DNA of 64,000 nt. Origin: Solea solea. Its lineage: Eukaryota > Chordata > Actinopteri > Pleuronectiformes > Soleidae. A program made the position numbers and the translations under genes. The stretch lies in NCBI RefSeq assembly GCF_958295425.1, contig NC_081145.1, positions 12,435,099 through 12,499,098 on the forward strand, written 5' to 3'. Below, piece by piece: positions 12,301-49,689 of the stretch (within the stretch, counting starts at the first letter, position 1; each line of letters begins with the position of its first letter). The notes under the pieces are model-generated. The model worked only from the letters and a program-made list of their open reading frames with translations. It was not told the origin of the DNA and did not search any database.

Positions 12301-12857
12301 GCACAGTTGAGCTTCAACCGTGGCTCGACTTAACTGTGCGTGCAAACGTTCTGACTGATGAGGACAAAAGCACAGTGTGAAGGACAGTGGACATTCGTCC
12401 AGCCTGCAGACTACAGTGTTCTCAAAGGCACACATTCAGACCAACATCTTTTTGGTTTAACCTGTATTTGTTATCTGCAGGTCTGCTCACCTGCTGTCAA
12501 AGTACAGGCCCCGCGCTCCCATCATCGCTGTGACCCGCAATGGCCAGACAGCTCGCCAGGCTCACCTGTACCGTGGAATCTACCCTGTTCTCTACACCAA
12601 ACCTGCCAACGACGTCTGGGCTGAGGACGTTGACCTGCGTGTGAACTTTGCCCTGGAAGTTGGTAAGTGTTGATGAGTTTTGTTGAAACATTCAGTCAAA
12701 AGTTAAAAGTAGATTGTGTTAACCTTCCTCTTTTTTTTGTCTCTCTAAAGGCAAGCACCGCAAATTCTGCAAGTCCAGTGACGTAGCCCTTGTCGTGACT
12801 GGCTGGCGCCCAGGTTCAGGTTACACCAACACCGTGAGAGTGGTGCTGGTGCCTTGA
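6400..12857 (+). CDS. pkm: Pyruvate kinase, muscle type (PKM)
   Basis: This enzyme performs the last step of glycolysis: phosphoenolpyruvate plus ADP to pyruvate plus ATP, in the cytosol as a tetramer. Coding exons are 6400-6550, 6675-6766, 8929-9060, 9140-9326, 9417-9687, 9762-9912, 9997-10149, 10877-11043, 12481-12662 and 12751-12857. They join in phase to 530 aa; human PKM is 531. Family motifs include [23 protein letters not shown], the catalytic-lysine segment [33 protein letters not shown] and the C-terminal loop [12 protein letters not shown]. The exon at 10877-11043 corresponds to the mutually exclusive M1/M2 exon of mammals. It carries Lys432 in TKSGR, the residue that in mammalian PKM2 allows fructose-1,6-bisphosphate binding, so allosteric activation is inferred. 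No second alternative exon was seen. A fish genome may carry a second pkm copy; whether this is pkma or pkmb cannot be told here. Confidence 0.97.
8201..8266. repeat. Dispersed repeat copy B (pkm intron 3)
   Basis: This is the same sequence as 4932-5000 with a few substitutions (ggtgacaaacattgctacaa, then a variant of the same tail with tgtggcagtccacatga). Two copies 3.3 kb apart suggest a mobile element, not a local tandem duplication. Confidence 0.75.
8757..8778. repeat. (GT)n microsatellite
   Basis: About ten GT units in pkm intron 3. Confidence 0.9.
8813..8858. repeat. Perfect 21-bp inverted repeat, pkm intron 3
   Basis: The arms 8813-8833 and 8838-8858 are exact reverse complements separated by four bases (acaa). 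The palindrome sits about 70 bp before the acceptor of the exon at 8929. The right side holds ATAAAAACGATGT, which recurs in another perfect palindrome at 56721-56770. Confidence 0.9.
11390..11720. repeat. Probable interspersed repeat in the pkm intron after the 10877-11043 exon
   Basis: The stretch holds gtaaagcactttaaagcgac near its left end and gcagaggcagatcgttccac near its right end. I recall these as common dispersed teleost repeat sequences. No second copy is present in the window, so the class stays open (LINE-derived is likely). Confidence 0.45.
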
Positions 12858-13335
12858 ACTTCAACAAAGGACATTAGTAATCACTCGTAATTGTGCCTTC
12901 CCTCTCTTATACCCTGCCCACCCCCGTGTGTTGGACCTTTTTTTGTCTGTTGGTTTTGTGTAAGCAACAGGAAGTCAAAACCGAGGCCATTTTTTTTTCA
13001 AAGGACTTTGGGTGGTGTTAGTCATTAACAGTAACACCACAATTCCCCTCAACCATGATATGTGCAATGTATTGTCTAAATCCTGCTGCTGAGACTCCTC
13101 TGTCACATTTGTGCCGACTGTTTGCACTTTGAACAGTGTGGAGATGACTGTTACCCTGCACATACCACCGATCTCTCATGTGCTTACTGTTATTTCCCTC
13201 ATTTTTTGTTTGTTTACTGTCCGGTTCTAGATGCCGTAACGGTCTCCTCCAGTGTGTTTGTGCAGAAGTTAAAGTTGTATCATTCTGAACTGACCTGCTG
13301 TCCATCTATTAAAAAGAATTCTTGGGTCAAATGTG
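12858..13335 (+). other. pkm: pkm 3' UTR with poly(A) signal
   Basis: After the TGA at 12855-12857 there is no further open exon. An ATTAAA signal at 13308-13313 followed by a T/G-rich stretch (tgggtcaaatgtgtctttc) gives a 3' UTR of about 480 bases. The cleavage site is inferred. Confidence 0.6.
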
Positions 13336-15293
13336 TCTTTCACTGCTTATTATAATTATCATCACTGTATTGAAAGTTGGTAAATAGTACTTAACAATCC
13401 AAAGGCCTCATGGTGACACCATTAGAGTTCAATATTTATCAGTCTAACAAGTCTCACAAGTTTGTGTGAATAAATACTGCATTCATTTCTTTAGTAATTT
13501 TCTATTCAGGTATTTAAAACTGAACACTGTCTCCATAAAAATCTGACGTTCAATAAGCACAATTTCTTTCACTATTTTGAAACCCTGAATGGGCGGTGTG
13601 TATTTTTGGATTCAAGTCAAAAAGATAAAACCATAGCTCTGTTCTTACAGGACAGCAAACATCCCATCTGTCCACTATTTATCCTGGATAACGTGAAAAA
13701 TAAAGGTTCTGTCTCCTTTGATCGACCGGAATGCTTATCTGTTATGTAATATATTATATATTCACTAATCCAGCAGTTGTCACCCCACAAACCGAGCAAA
13801 TTATTTTGCTCTGTTTATTTTGATTACTCAAGTATATAACAGATTATAATCATGGCTATTATTTGTTGTTCCCAAACAAAACAAAACCATGCAGTTCCTA
13901 GGCTGAGCATCATTGACCATATGTTATTTTATTGCATTGAATTCAGCAGCTAAAATGAATTGTGCCTAACATACACGGGTGAGGGATTCATCAGATTTGG
14001 TCATTAGAAAGGCAGCAACATGAGAAATAAATAATATATATAAACAGACGAATGCATGAACATGATTTTAGGATTCAAGAGTCAGGTTAAAAAAACACAC
14101 AGATACATGTCTTATTGATTGAGCATAGCATCAAAAAGCAGCAACTGTTTAACAACAGATGTCACATTTTACAATCAAATAATGTTACAATGAAAGAGGT
14201 AAATATGCAGCAATATGACCCATAAGGGCTTCTTATTAACCATTTGCCCAAGTAACTGCTTTTAGCCCTTTGACTGGTGCAACAAACATTCAAAACAATC
14301 TTAGTGCATCGCTGGTTTCAGGATGTTTGATTATCCACAATTGCTTAATGATCTTATTTGAATCTATTCTAACTTAACAGAGTCTCACTCATCAAGTGCT
14401 TCAGTTCACAGTACCTTTGTTTACCCATAGAAAAACACAGATTATTGCATACTATGGAGGTGGCACACCAACCTTGGCTCAGATGTACGCTCCGTGCCAA
14501 AGTCGTCGTCGTCGGGCTGAAATGAGTTGGCATCAGTTGTGTGACTCACCATGTGCCGCTGCAGCTGTGAAAGGACAAAATGGAAATCCGTGGAAATTGT
14601 CTCTGACACCGGTTATTCTCCAAAAACTAACAAAAACAATCATTGCCTTCATGTTCACTGCATTTAAAATGATTCCCGTGTCTCCCACTCTCAACGTTAC
14701 ATTCATTACTTTCAGTATTGCTGACATGCTAACTTGGAAGACACAATGTCATTGAACCGTTTAACATCAGCTGATCTGGGAAAGAAGCAAAGTGCAATAA
14801 TTGTCTGCTCAGATCTCTTCGGGGGGGGGGAGAGAGTAGTGGGAAAGTATTTTAAAAAAGGACAATAATTTTGGTTTCAATCATGACTGATGGGGACACA
14901 GACGGGGACAATTTCCCAACTAAATGGGCAGGACTAAAAAGTTACACACTATTGCCTGGACAATGGTTTTTTTTAAACAAATAACCAAGGGTTTATAATA
15001 CATATAACTGACATTTTCATGAGGTGCTAAATGTATATACCTTCCATTTATTCACTGATTGATTTATTTTCAAAGAAACAATATTCTTTAAAAAAACAAA
15101 AAACAAACTCGTCATTGTCCAGCAATGTCCACGATCCATCCACTCTGATTAACAGTTATCAACGATCCTCAGTCTAGCTTAGAATAACACACCCTCCTAC
15201 TTCAAATTTCAACAAAGCAGGTGAATAAAAACAACACCAGGATAGGGAGATTCTCTCTTTTGTTCAGGCATTGAAGGAGGGTGTGTCTGAACC
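13336..15293. other. Convergent intergenic region and hcn4 3' UTR
   Basis: pkm and hcn4 end towards each other here. The part next to 15293 must contain the hcn4 3' UTR; minus-strand AATAAA signals (TTTATT on the plus strand at about 15047 and 15061) could end it. A run of ten G lies near 14821. No gene or clear mobile element is seen in the rest. Confidence 0.55.
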
Positions 15294-28503
<13,210 letters not shown>

Positions 28504-28903
28504 TTTGAAGGAAGGGAACAAATGTGCTTTTAGGATAGTCCGGATAAGTAAAAGGAAAAACCATGAATCTCATTCACTTGGGGCGCAGCTGAAGGTAAAA
28601 TAGTAAAGGCGCATCCGCAGGACAGTAGGTCGTATCTCATTTGACACTTGGGACGTGCCTGTCTCTGCTGCTCCAAACATTGAGATGCGTCAACAAAACG
28701 AGTCTGCTTCAAATCCGACGCTCAAGTAAAAGCAACACACGAGGAATGCGTGTAAATCCAAGTGAGCCCACGGTAACGTGCAGACGAGAGCGCATCAGGA
28801 TGCAGCATGCTGAGCATCGGACGTGCCGGAGTGGAGGGAGCCGGAGCTGCTGCTGCTGCTGAGCTCCTCAATGACAAAGCATGATCTCCACCTCCCCAAA
28901 ATA

Positions 28904-31900
28904 TCAGAGCTCCCTGCCAGTACAAGGTGATGACACACACACACATGCACGCAGCTGGACACGACGTTCACTGACATCACTCATCCATCAGCCTCCTGTG
29001 CCTTCTAATAACGTGGATATAGATGGAGCCAATTATGGGGTTGCCATAGGAGCCAGGGAGGAACATGCGCTCACCCCGCCCAGTCAGGACAGCTGTGGGG
29101 GGGGGGGGGGATTCGAGACTGAAGTCCAGCCTGGGAGTTGATGGACAGAGTTGAGACAGATACAGCTCGGTCTTAAAGCAAACCTGTTTGTGTAGTGAAG
29201 AGGACGGGCTGCTGATTCTGTACACTGCTGTACACTTTATCAGGCTATTTGTAACGTGACTTAAATAGTCACACTATTACTGTGACTAGTATCATAATAT
29301 CATGGAACTAGAAACTAAAAGTCTAGTCATAACAAAATGATGTTATTTCTGCAGATTATGCAGAAATAAATATTGCATGCTGCTATATTGTGCAGCCTCA
29401 TACGTCAAAACAGACAGGACACGCCTGTTTTTATTTTGTTATTTGCAAAGCAGGAAAAGAAAAAGCATGTTAAACGTCCAGTGTGTAACATTTAGGAGAC
29501 GTTTAAGAAAATCGTTTAGTTTCCAAGGATTTAGAATTAGCATTTGTAAGCAAGGACCTTGCTTTTTGGAAGCCACCATCTTGTGCCACAATGTTTCTAC
29601 AGTAGGAGAAAGGAGGCTAACTATGCAAATGAAGAAAAATAGCTCCACCCACATTAATATGATGCATAAAGCCTGTGGTATACTTCCGTGCACATGCCGC
29701 GCTGCATTGTGTGTTGCATATCGCAGACCTTGTCATAGTCGTGTGTCAGGATCCTGTAATATCCCACTTCATCATCGGGTGGTGGTACAAGTCCGGACGC
29801 AGGGATGAGGACGCATTCCTACCAAAGAAGAAGAGAACAATGCTACAAGTCTGGTTCACAAGGCCCATCGGCGAGGGTCGCCAGGTCGAGGCTGGGAATT
29901 TACTAAATTTACTCAGTTGCAACTTGATTACTCAAGATAAACATAACAAACGTAATGTCTTATGTCTTATGTTCTTTAAACAAAGTGGAATCAAATTGAC
30001 GGCGGCACACTCACAGCGGCTCTGATCAACCGTCCATCTGACCTTGACATTTTGTTGTGCAATTTGTTGTATAATGACACAAGCCAGGGGATATGTTAGT
30101 TTTGAGTGAAGAAAAGTCACTTAAAAACTTTACTTTTGAATTAAAGAAATATACTACACCGAGTGCCCACTGCCACAATTAGTTTATTGATAATCTGCAG
30201 TCTCTCATTTTATGCTCTGAAGACAACATTTACAGCCACAAGCAATGAAATGCCATCCTGGCACAAAACAATATGAGAAAAGGACGCGATGTAAGGTCGT
30301 TGACAGCTGCTTGCATTACGATTGATTATTTCAGTGTGAGCTTCACTGAACTCATTTAAAACAATACAGTAACTTTATATGGCATCGTGCCGAATGACAG
30401 GGTGATGTGAACGGTGTTTTGGCAGAATGATTTCCTTATATACACGACTGAGTGATAAATGTCATTTTATAAGACTTCAATATTTTCTGCAATGCAACGC
30501 TATGCTATCTGTTATAGCCAGGGCTTGGGAACTGCTTTGCATTGGGATGTGTCGTCCATGTTTGGGGCTATCAGTGTCTGTTAGCATGTTTAAAAGTGAA
30601 TAAAGGGAAAATAATTTACCAGGAGAGATTGACTGGACCATGAAGCCATGCAGAGCAAAACTACAGGTTACAAATTAATTGAAATGAAATAGCCAGTGAA
30701 GAGTGGAGCAGTGATCGGACCTTCTGCCTCCGTTGTGCACAGCAGTCATCTTCACTTACCTTGTCTGTGGTGTGAGTGCCTACACATCGAATCAGTTTAA
30801 AAACTACAAATATTTTGTCTCACTAACTGCTGGTTGCAGGGCCTTCATATCTTAAAGCTGGCTAGCGATGTGAACATCGTCATTCGAAATAAAGTGCGTG
30901 GAGCTAAACCTAGTAGCATGTGTGTTTGCTTTTGAACTTTTTGATTATCAGGTGAGATGACCTGTGATGGAACCTCTGGAGTCAGTGATGAGTTAAGTTG
31001 AAAGATTTGAGCTCAGATCCAAGGAGAACAGAGACAATATCTGACATCTGAAGGCGCCATCGCAGATTGTGGAGAGCAGCGTGCCAGGTCTGATACATAT
31101 AGTTAGTAAACCTTGAGATAATGTACCAAGTCAAGATTCCTGGTGCCTTGATATCGAGGGAGGGAACCTTGAAAGGTGCCTAGTTTGTGTCTTATGATAA
31201 GTTATGGTTGTTTCTATTGAACACCAGATCTGATTAGAAGAATACGCGAGTAATTAAACTTGGCTGAAGAGAATATCTCTCACATCTGTTTTAAAAGTCT
31301 AGTTAAACTACAAGTGGATGAGGGAGAGTCTGTATGGAGACAGCAGACCAGTCTGAGAGACATGAAGATAAACATTAAAACAAATTATATTGTTAATATT
31401 ATTCAGATATAAAGGCAGCTGTGAGATAAAATGATGACGCCTCACATGCCTGTTACATGTAAGAAAGCTCCATATGAACGCTGTGATCACAGGAATGTAT
31501 TAATACAAACATATGCATGTTTTGTACATGTAGCTCCATTGACCAATGCAAAACTCAGTCTGTTGTTTTTTTTCTCCCTGTGAGATCATGTGAGGAGAAA
31601 CATTTAACACGGCAACTTTTCACCATATTTACAAAGGGCTGAGAACATGTATAGTTAACAGTATGGTAACAGTAAAAGAGTAAAAAGAGTAATGATTGAG
31701 AGCGCATGTCCAAGCTGAAGCAATGTAAACAACAACTCTGAAAGACCCCATCATGGCCAACACGCCCATGATGCAGCACACACACTACATACACACTCTA
31801 TTTAGGCTATTACTGTATATGCAACAGAATTAAAAAAATAATAATTATAATTTAGCTTTCACTGTTATTGGTTTTTAAAAAGCATGTTCATATTATGTAT

Positions 31901-33009
31901 ATATGGATATCATTGTGGTGGTTGCTGATCATTATTTATAGGTTTGTCCATCATACATTTACTGAATTTAACCAAAACAGTGTGACTTGGTGTCAGCACT
32001 TTGTATTATAGTGTACAATAGTGTACACATGTTCACTCAGTCATAAATACACTATCATGTTTGCAAGCAGCATAAACTCTCATTGTTTTAGTCCTCTGAT
32101 GAACTAAATATGGAGTTCTAGCAGATGAGAGAAAATGGCAACTTGTTAAATGTTCTGTTTGTAGCATTTGGTGGCGCCTAGTGGTGAAGCTGGATATTGC
32201 AACTGACTGAGCACTGTACAAAAATGAAGCTACATACCAATCATGTTAGTTCCATTTAACTGGGGTTCAAAATGGTTTGGCTTCACTTTTGGTTTAGCTG
32301 TGACTTTGTCCATCTTTTGGTTGTTTAGAGTGAGAGAAAATAATTCTGACAAAAATGAAACTTAGCATACAGTGCAATTCATTCAAAACTTTTAACTAAT
32401 TTGTTTAGCTTATTACATGTATTTTAAATGATTACCATGTATTTATTTATTTTTAAATGACCCAATGTGAACATAACTATACTATAATCTGTGTAATGTA
32501 CCCTTCATTTATAAAGGAGCATTTACTTGTTTTGCTACTTTTCTCCTTGTTGTAATAATTAATTGTGTCAAGTCTCAGCTCTCAACATTTCTGTCCCTCC
32601 AGATCTTTGACAAAGGTCAGGGATAACTGAAACGTTAAGTGTTTACATAGAAAACTGTGATGCTGAGCAAGAGCAGTGTGAAGGATTTTCAAATTCCTTA
32701 ATTTTATTTTTAACCAAAGACTATCTGACAGTGACCTTTTTTCTTTTTTCTGAATAATAATAACAAATATTTCAGTAAAGAAAAGACTATTATTTGTGAA
32801 AGTGATAGCGAAAACATTGACAGGTTTCTCTTCTTGTAAAGAATAGTCGTTTTCCATAACTCACTTGCATTGTTGGGACAATTAAAAATTTGATTTGAGA
32901 ACTCAATCAAAATCTCACTAGATGGCGCTGTTCCCCACCATTCCCACTGACCAGACATCATAAACAGAACGGAATGTCTTGTATGTTTTTGAAAGAAACC
33001 AACAAAACA
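28904..33009. other. Gene-poor region between hcn4 and nptn
   Basis: Only short spurious reading frames occur. A G-run of 13 lies at about 29098-29110. The stretch 29470-29660 looks like a dispersed fish repeat (it starts gtccagtgtgtaacatttag, whose inverse start recurs near 37527-37551 in nptn). Nothing else could be assigned. Confidence 0.5.
29470..29660 (+). repeat. Dispersed repeat sharing an end with 37370-37551
   Basis: The end gtccagtgtgtaacatttag reappears in inverse orientation as aaatgttacacactggac at about 37534-37551. I recall this as a frequent teleost interspersed sequence but cannot name the family. Confidence 0.5.
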
Positions 33010-34161
33010 GACGCACATTTTCTTTTTCAAGACCTTTATTCCTAAAAATGACTCTGATATTTGGAATTGCTTCATGTGTGTCAGTCCTGACATGGACCTT
33101 CTTTCACTGTCCACATAATTCATGCAGCTGTGTAGTATGCCATCAATGCTCTACGGTGATCCTACTAGTTTAAAGCTTCATCACAGAGAAATCAAAAGCT
33201 GTAATGACTTTCAGGATACTGATATGGAGAATAATTGCATAGGGTAAATAGCCATGCTGTACAATGCACATACATTTAAAATAATGTCAAATGATTAGAA
33301 TAGAGCTGCTAAAGTAGGTGTTTATACAGTATGTCCACTATTTTTGAAGTGCATCATATAATATGAATATTCTTTATATTAATGGTCGTCTGATACACAC
33401 TTATAGTGATTTAATACATATAGTACATACATATAGTAAAGTAATCCTTAAAGTTAGAGGGACATTGCGAAGCCCTTAAAATGTAATACATATTGTCGGG
33501 TAAAAGGATGAAACCTTGAAAACGGTATGCAGTGGAAGGATAAAACTGTACACAACTGCCATACCGGAGTATGGTGGTATTTTTCTTTTACATTGCTGAG
33601 TTTTGATTTTCCCTTTTTAACACAGTACAGAGTATCTACATAAAGCCACTCTCAGAGAAACAAAAAGAAAAAAGAAGCCATTTCTGTGTCAAACAGAAGG
33701 TCAACATCTTGCATGCATTATTTAAGAAGAAGTAAAAATGTAAAGTAAGTGATTAAGAGGTTAACAAATCATAAACGTCAACAACTGCATGCAGCAACAA
33801 TGGTTATAATGTCAACAATCCCACAATGCTTCGAGTACCTCGTGACCTCACACCGTAGCACAACAATCATAAGGCATGCCTCAGTGAACTCCCCCACAAC
33901 CATACGTTTAATGGCAGACACATCCCGTTATCAAATGGTATGGATTCTCTTCTTGTTTACCTTCATATGGTTAATACATGTGTCATGACACCTGCAAAAA
34001 AACAAAAAGTAAACAACTCATTAGGCCTTGTGTTACTTTACAGCGACAATCTGGTTCTCTATAGTGGATCATGTTGAGATTTGGCCACAGGCTTGTCATA
34101 CATACTTATCATCTACAGGCGTCCTCTAAATAATTCAATACTTACTCAGCAGACAAGCTGC
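33010..34161 (-). other. nptn: nptn 3' UTR (probable)
   Basis: The nptn stop codon is at 34164-34162. A minus-strand AATAAA (TTTATT on the plus strand at 33035-33040) about 1.1 kb downstream is a plausible poly(A) signal, and mammalian NPTN has a 3' UTR of similar size. The end is inferred. Confidence 0.5.
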
Positions 34162-46269
<12,108 letters not shown>

Positions 46270-46520
46270 CTTCACAGCCGGGAGATGAAAAATACCGACA
46301 CGCGCGCGCTGAGGTGACTTGAGCGGGATATGAAGGAGATGGTGATGCGGCGTGGATTCGTCCGAGACTTGCACACACTCCAACCGTGTCACGCAGAGGT
46401 AGAGGAGGAGGAGGAAGAAGAAGTGTCACTAGCTCGACTAGCGGTGCCCAGAGGTACTGCAGCAGCGGGTACCTGAGTCGCTCCCACCTCACGCTGTCAG
46501 CCCCGGTATATGAGCGAGTG
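46270..46520 (-). promoter_or_regulatory. nptn: nptn 5' UTR and promoter region
   Basis: A GC- and CpG-rich stretch (for example gacacgcgcgcgctgagg near 46297) lies immediately upstream of the signal-peptide exon, as in a housekeeping-type promoter. The transcription start is not resolved. Confidence 0.5.
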
Positions 46521-46807
46521 ACAGAACTCCATTAATCCCAAATCCCGCGAGATCTTGGAGACAGGCTGCTACTCACGCACTATCGAGTGGAGCAGAAATA
46601 AATTAAGCTACACCGGACCTTTCAAAATCTGATTTATTTATTTATTTTAACAAAACAATAAGCATAAATGTAGCACAACACTGTTTTTACTGGGTTTATT
46701 GGCAAAAACTGAACATACCACCAAAATATATGTGGTTATATAAGTGTGTGATCACTTTAGCCTTAGAATAAGCTGTTCTTAACAAAAGGGCCTTGCCATA
46801 ATCTGCA

Positions 46808-47335
46808 GGGGTGTCAAACTCAAAATGACCTGATGGCCAATGAGCATCTAATCTGGTCAAGAGAGGGCCAGTCTAGAGAATATAAAGTGTGAAAACACAA
46901 CTGTTCAGTAGCAGATGGGCAATATGAGCTAAAAACCTATCACAATATTTCGTCATGATGTTGCAATATGGGACAGCAGAATTTCAATGTAAAAGTGCTT
47001 GTTTTGATATGGAACGATGTGTACTTCAGTATAATGACACAATAAATCTATGAATATCAAAAAACACAGAATTAAATCTAAGATTAAGTTAATAATAACA
47101 TGGACAACTGCAATTGTAGCTGTAGTCTTTTATTTAAATGCAGTTAATAATGTAAAGGCAATACATTTAATAATCAAATGTCTATCAAATGTACTATTAC
47201 TATTCAACACTATTCAAGGCGGAACTAACATATTCAGTATTAAATTGTCTTTAAACACATGATAGTAATTGGTGGGCTGCATGTAATCGATTGGGGGGCC
47301 ATATATGATCCACGGGTCGCTAGTTTGACACCACT
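46808..47335. mobile_element. hAT-like non-autonomous transposon with caggggtgtcaaact tips
   Basis: The left tip CAGGGGTGTCAAACT and the right tip AGTTTGACACCACTG are inverted repeats with one mismatch. Both tips abut words of a family I recall as frequent in fish (ggccatatatgatccacgg inside the right end). A clean target duplication was not found. There is no transposase frame. Confidence 0.7.
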
Positions 47336-47394
47336 GATCTACAGTTTCACCATAAGATATCACTATTTTTTTTACACACACTGTCACCACTTTT

Positions 47395-47600
47395 TGTGGT
47401 GACAGTTTTTATTCTTTTAGTTCACTTCTTATTCTTGTGTGGTTTTAATTGGTATTTTCATGCTTTGATTTATGTTTCATGAATTTGTTTTTACCGTCTG
47501 CCTTTATTGCTGTGTCTGTAATGCTTTTATTTTGTAAGGCACTTTGGTCAACTGTGGGTTGTTGTAAAATGTAGAAATAAAGTACATTACGTTACATAAA
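47395..47600 (+). repeat. L2-like LINE 3' tail
   Basis: The stretch contains tgtaaggcactttggtcaac followed by aaatgtagaaataaagtaca, which resembles the 3' terminal sequence of L2-type LINEs. It starts with an 11-bp hairpin at 47380-47406 (actgtcaccac, loop ttttt). Confidence 0.5.
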
Positions 47601-47683
47601 TTAATAATAGAATAGTTGTTGCAGCCCTAATGGAAATGCTTGGTTTAAGCACAAGTCATTGATCATACTGCCTGTTCATTTGT

Positions 47684-49282
47684 TCATTCACGTTTAACCT
47701 TTTTCCCAACAATCAGTCTCCACAGTAATCTTACAATGGATATACAGAAAAATGTCAGGAGCAGGACAACAACCAAAAAAACAGCAATGACATCGAGGGA
47801 GTTGTAAACAAACCAGGACATTTTGATGGATTGTGCTTGCAAATGACGAGCACCTTTATGCCTCATAACATATTCTATCCAAAACACTGCATGGCTCAGT
47901 GGATTAATTGGCTGATCTCTGTGCAGCCTAGAAAGTCTCTGCATGTTTTCCCTGTAAGAAGAGTTATAAAGAACTGTCATCAGTGCATCTTTAAAAGTGT
48001 GTCTGTCTAGCATGGCAAACTTCACAGTCACTGCTCCTCCCTTTGCTTTGATTCTGGAGAGGTTATCAGGCTGATCGAAACATATTGGCAACCCAACTAC
48101 AGGAACTCCGTGGTAAATTGCTTCTTGAACTCCATTGGTGCCTCCATGGCTCACAAACACTCTAGTTTTGGGATGTGCCAACAGGTCATTCTGTGGCAAC
48201 CAGTCGACTAATAATGTGTTATTGCCCAGGCTAACTGGCCTTTGTCCCATGTACCGCCATACAACCTTCTGAGGCAGCTGTGCAAAGGCTGCAGCTATCT
48301 CTTCAGCAATATCTTGAGGGAGCTTCCCCACTAAAGTTCCTAAGGTCATCACAATGACCCCATGATCTTTAGAACTCTGGACAAAATCCTCCAGGTCTGC
48401 AGTCAGTGGCTTAGGAGGCTTGCACTGAAATCCACTCATGTAGACAATATTTGGCATCGTAGGACGGGGAAACTCAAAGATGAAATCAGTCCTCATGAGC
48501 CAGATATCCGCTTCCAGGACAAATGATGAGTAATCTACATCAGGACCAAAATACCTCCTGACCACAGGTTCGTAGTGAGGATATGACATTGACGACATTG
48601 TGTACATCCCAATCATATAACTCAAATAATTCTTGACTCTTTGAGGGAAAGTCATCCTATCTGTCAGCTCTGTTGCAGTGAAAGGAATGTATGCCATAGG
48701 AGAGGGGGCAATAAGTAAATGAGCCTCTCCTATATAGGTCCATCTGACATTATTAACAAGAGGAACTTGGAGCCAGCGTGCCAACATGGCTCCTCCACCA
48801 ATGCCAGGGTCAGTCAAAACCACGTCATATTTGGCATTTTGTAACGAACGCATAAGGTTTTTATCTTCAAACATCTCAATGATCATTTCACTCACTCGCT
48901 TATGTAAGTCATTGAACTGGTTCACAACTGCCTGCCTCATCTGGAGACCTTTCCAGATGTCAGACCATGGATATGTAGATGAAGCCCGCAGCTGGATCTC
49001 CAGCAGTGGAGTCAAAAGTTTTTCAAAGTTTTCTTCAAAGCCTGCTTTGAACGGAAGTGTGACAGATGTGTACAAAGGAGACTTTTCACTGATGTACCAG
49101 CTATCTGATGGGCGAATCACAGTGACCTCGTGTCCTTTGGCATGTAGTTCCTCTATCAGTACTTTCATGTTTACCCAGTGGCTTCCATCCAGTGGGAAAA
49201 CTAGTATTTTCCCCGCAGATACGCTGAATATTTGACCCAACAGTAGAGTAAAGTTGATCAGAGATAAAGGAGGCACCTTCAT
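47684..49282 (-). CDS. UDP-glucuronosyltransferase, single coding exon (fish UGT5-like)
   Basis: This is a membrane enzyme of the endoplasmic reticulum that transfers glucuronic acid from UDP-glucuronate to small lipophilic compounds. The frame is uninterrupted for 532 aa, the usual UGT length. Visible parts: a signal peptide (about residues 1-23); the proposed catalytic His35 in LDGSHWVNM; the partner Asp158 in VVLTDPGIGGG; the UGT signature WLPQNDLLAHP...FVSHGGTNGVQEA...GLPICFDQPDN; a C-terminal membrane helix (VFLVVVLLLTFF); and a lysine-rich tail (KKVKRE) typical of ER retention. Just upstream there is an acceptor-like TTTTTAAG, and a strong donor (TTTGG|GTAAGTG) at 50228 suggests a non-coding first exon. 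An intron-free coding region fits the fish UGT5 group better than UGT1 or UGT2, whose 3' exons are split. The exact member cannot be named. Confidence 0.9.
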   Translation of the reverse strand: MKVPPLSLINFTLLLGQIFSVSAGKILVFPLDGSHWVNMKVLIEELHAKGHEVTVIRPSDSWYISEKSPLYTSVTLPFKAGFEENFEKLLTPLLEIQLRASSTYPWSDIWKGLQMRQAVVNQFNDLHKRVSEMIIEMFEDKNLMRSLQNAKYDVVLTDPGIGGGAMLARWLQVPLVNNVRWTYIGEAHLLIAPSPMAYIPFTATELTDRMTFPQRVKNYLSYMIGMYTMSSMSYPHYEPVVRRYFGPDVDYSSFVLEADIWLMRTDFIFEFPRPTMPNIVYMSGFQCKPPKPLTADLEDFVQSSKDHGVIVMTLGTLVGKLPQDIAEEIAAAFAQLPQKVVWRYMGQRPVSLGNNTLLVDWLPQNDLLAHPKTRVFVSHGGTNGVQEAIYHGVPVVGLPICFDQPDNLSRIKAKGGAVTVKFAMLDRHTFKDALMTVLYNSSYRENMQRLSRLHRDQPINPLSHAVFWIEYVMRHKGARHLQAQSIKMSWFVYNSLDVIAVFLVVVLLLTFFCISIVRLLWRLIVGKKVKRE

Positions 49283-49689
49283 GCTGACGTCCCTCAGACC
49301 TTAAAAACAAAAACACATCAGTGCCTGTCCAGTTTGTATGTTTCATTCAGTGTTTACAAGAACTATAATATTTCATGCAGTGGTGAAAGGAGATAGGTCA
49401 GGCAGTTTGGTCAGGTTTAAACTTGGTTCTTCGGTAGCCTATTTCCCTTTGATGCCACTTTGTATTTTCCTATGTCACTTAACCTCTGAGGCAAATGTAC
49501 ACCTTTTTTTGACAGTGACACTATCTACTTTGCCATGGAAAATTTTAAAAGACAAATTGTCAAGCTTAATTGTCTATAAGCTGTTGAGGGAAATGTTGCC
49601 ACAGTTTTACATTTAGCACTTTCAAGTTAATATCACTAGACACTTACATTTACGAGTTATTTTTGTTTTATTGATACTTTAACTCATAT

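Larger units (their letters stand above)
46521..47683. other. Intergenic region between the UGT and nptn
   Basis: Apart from the hAT-like element at 46808-47335 and the LINE-like tail at 47395-47600, only AT-rich sequence is seen. The part next to 47683 should contain the UGT 3' UTR. No clear AATAAA for the minus strand was found within the first 100 bp. Confidence 0.5.
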
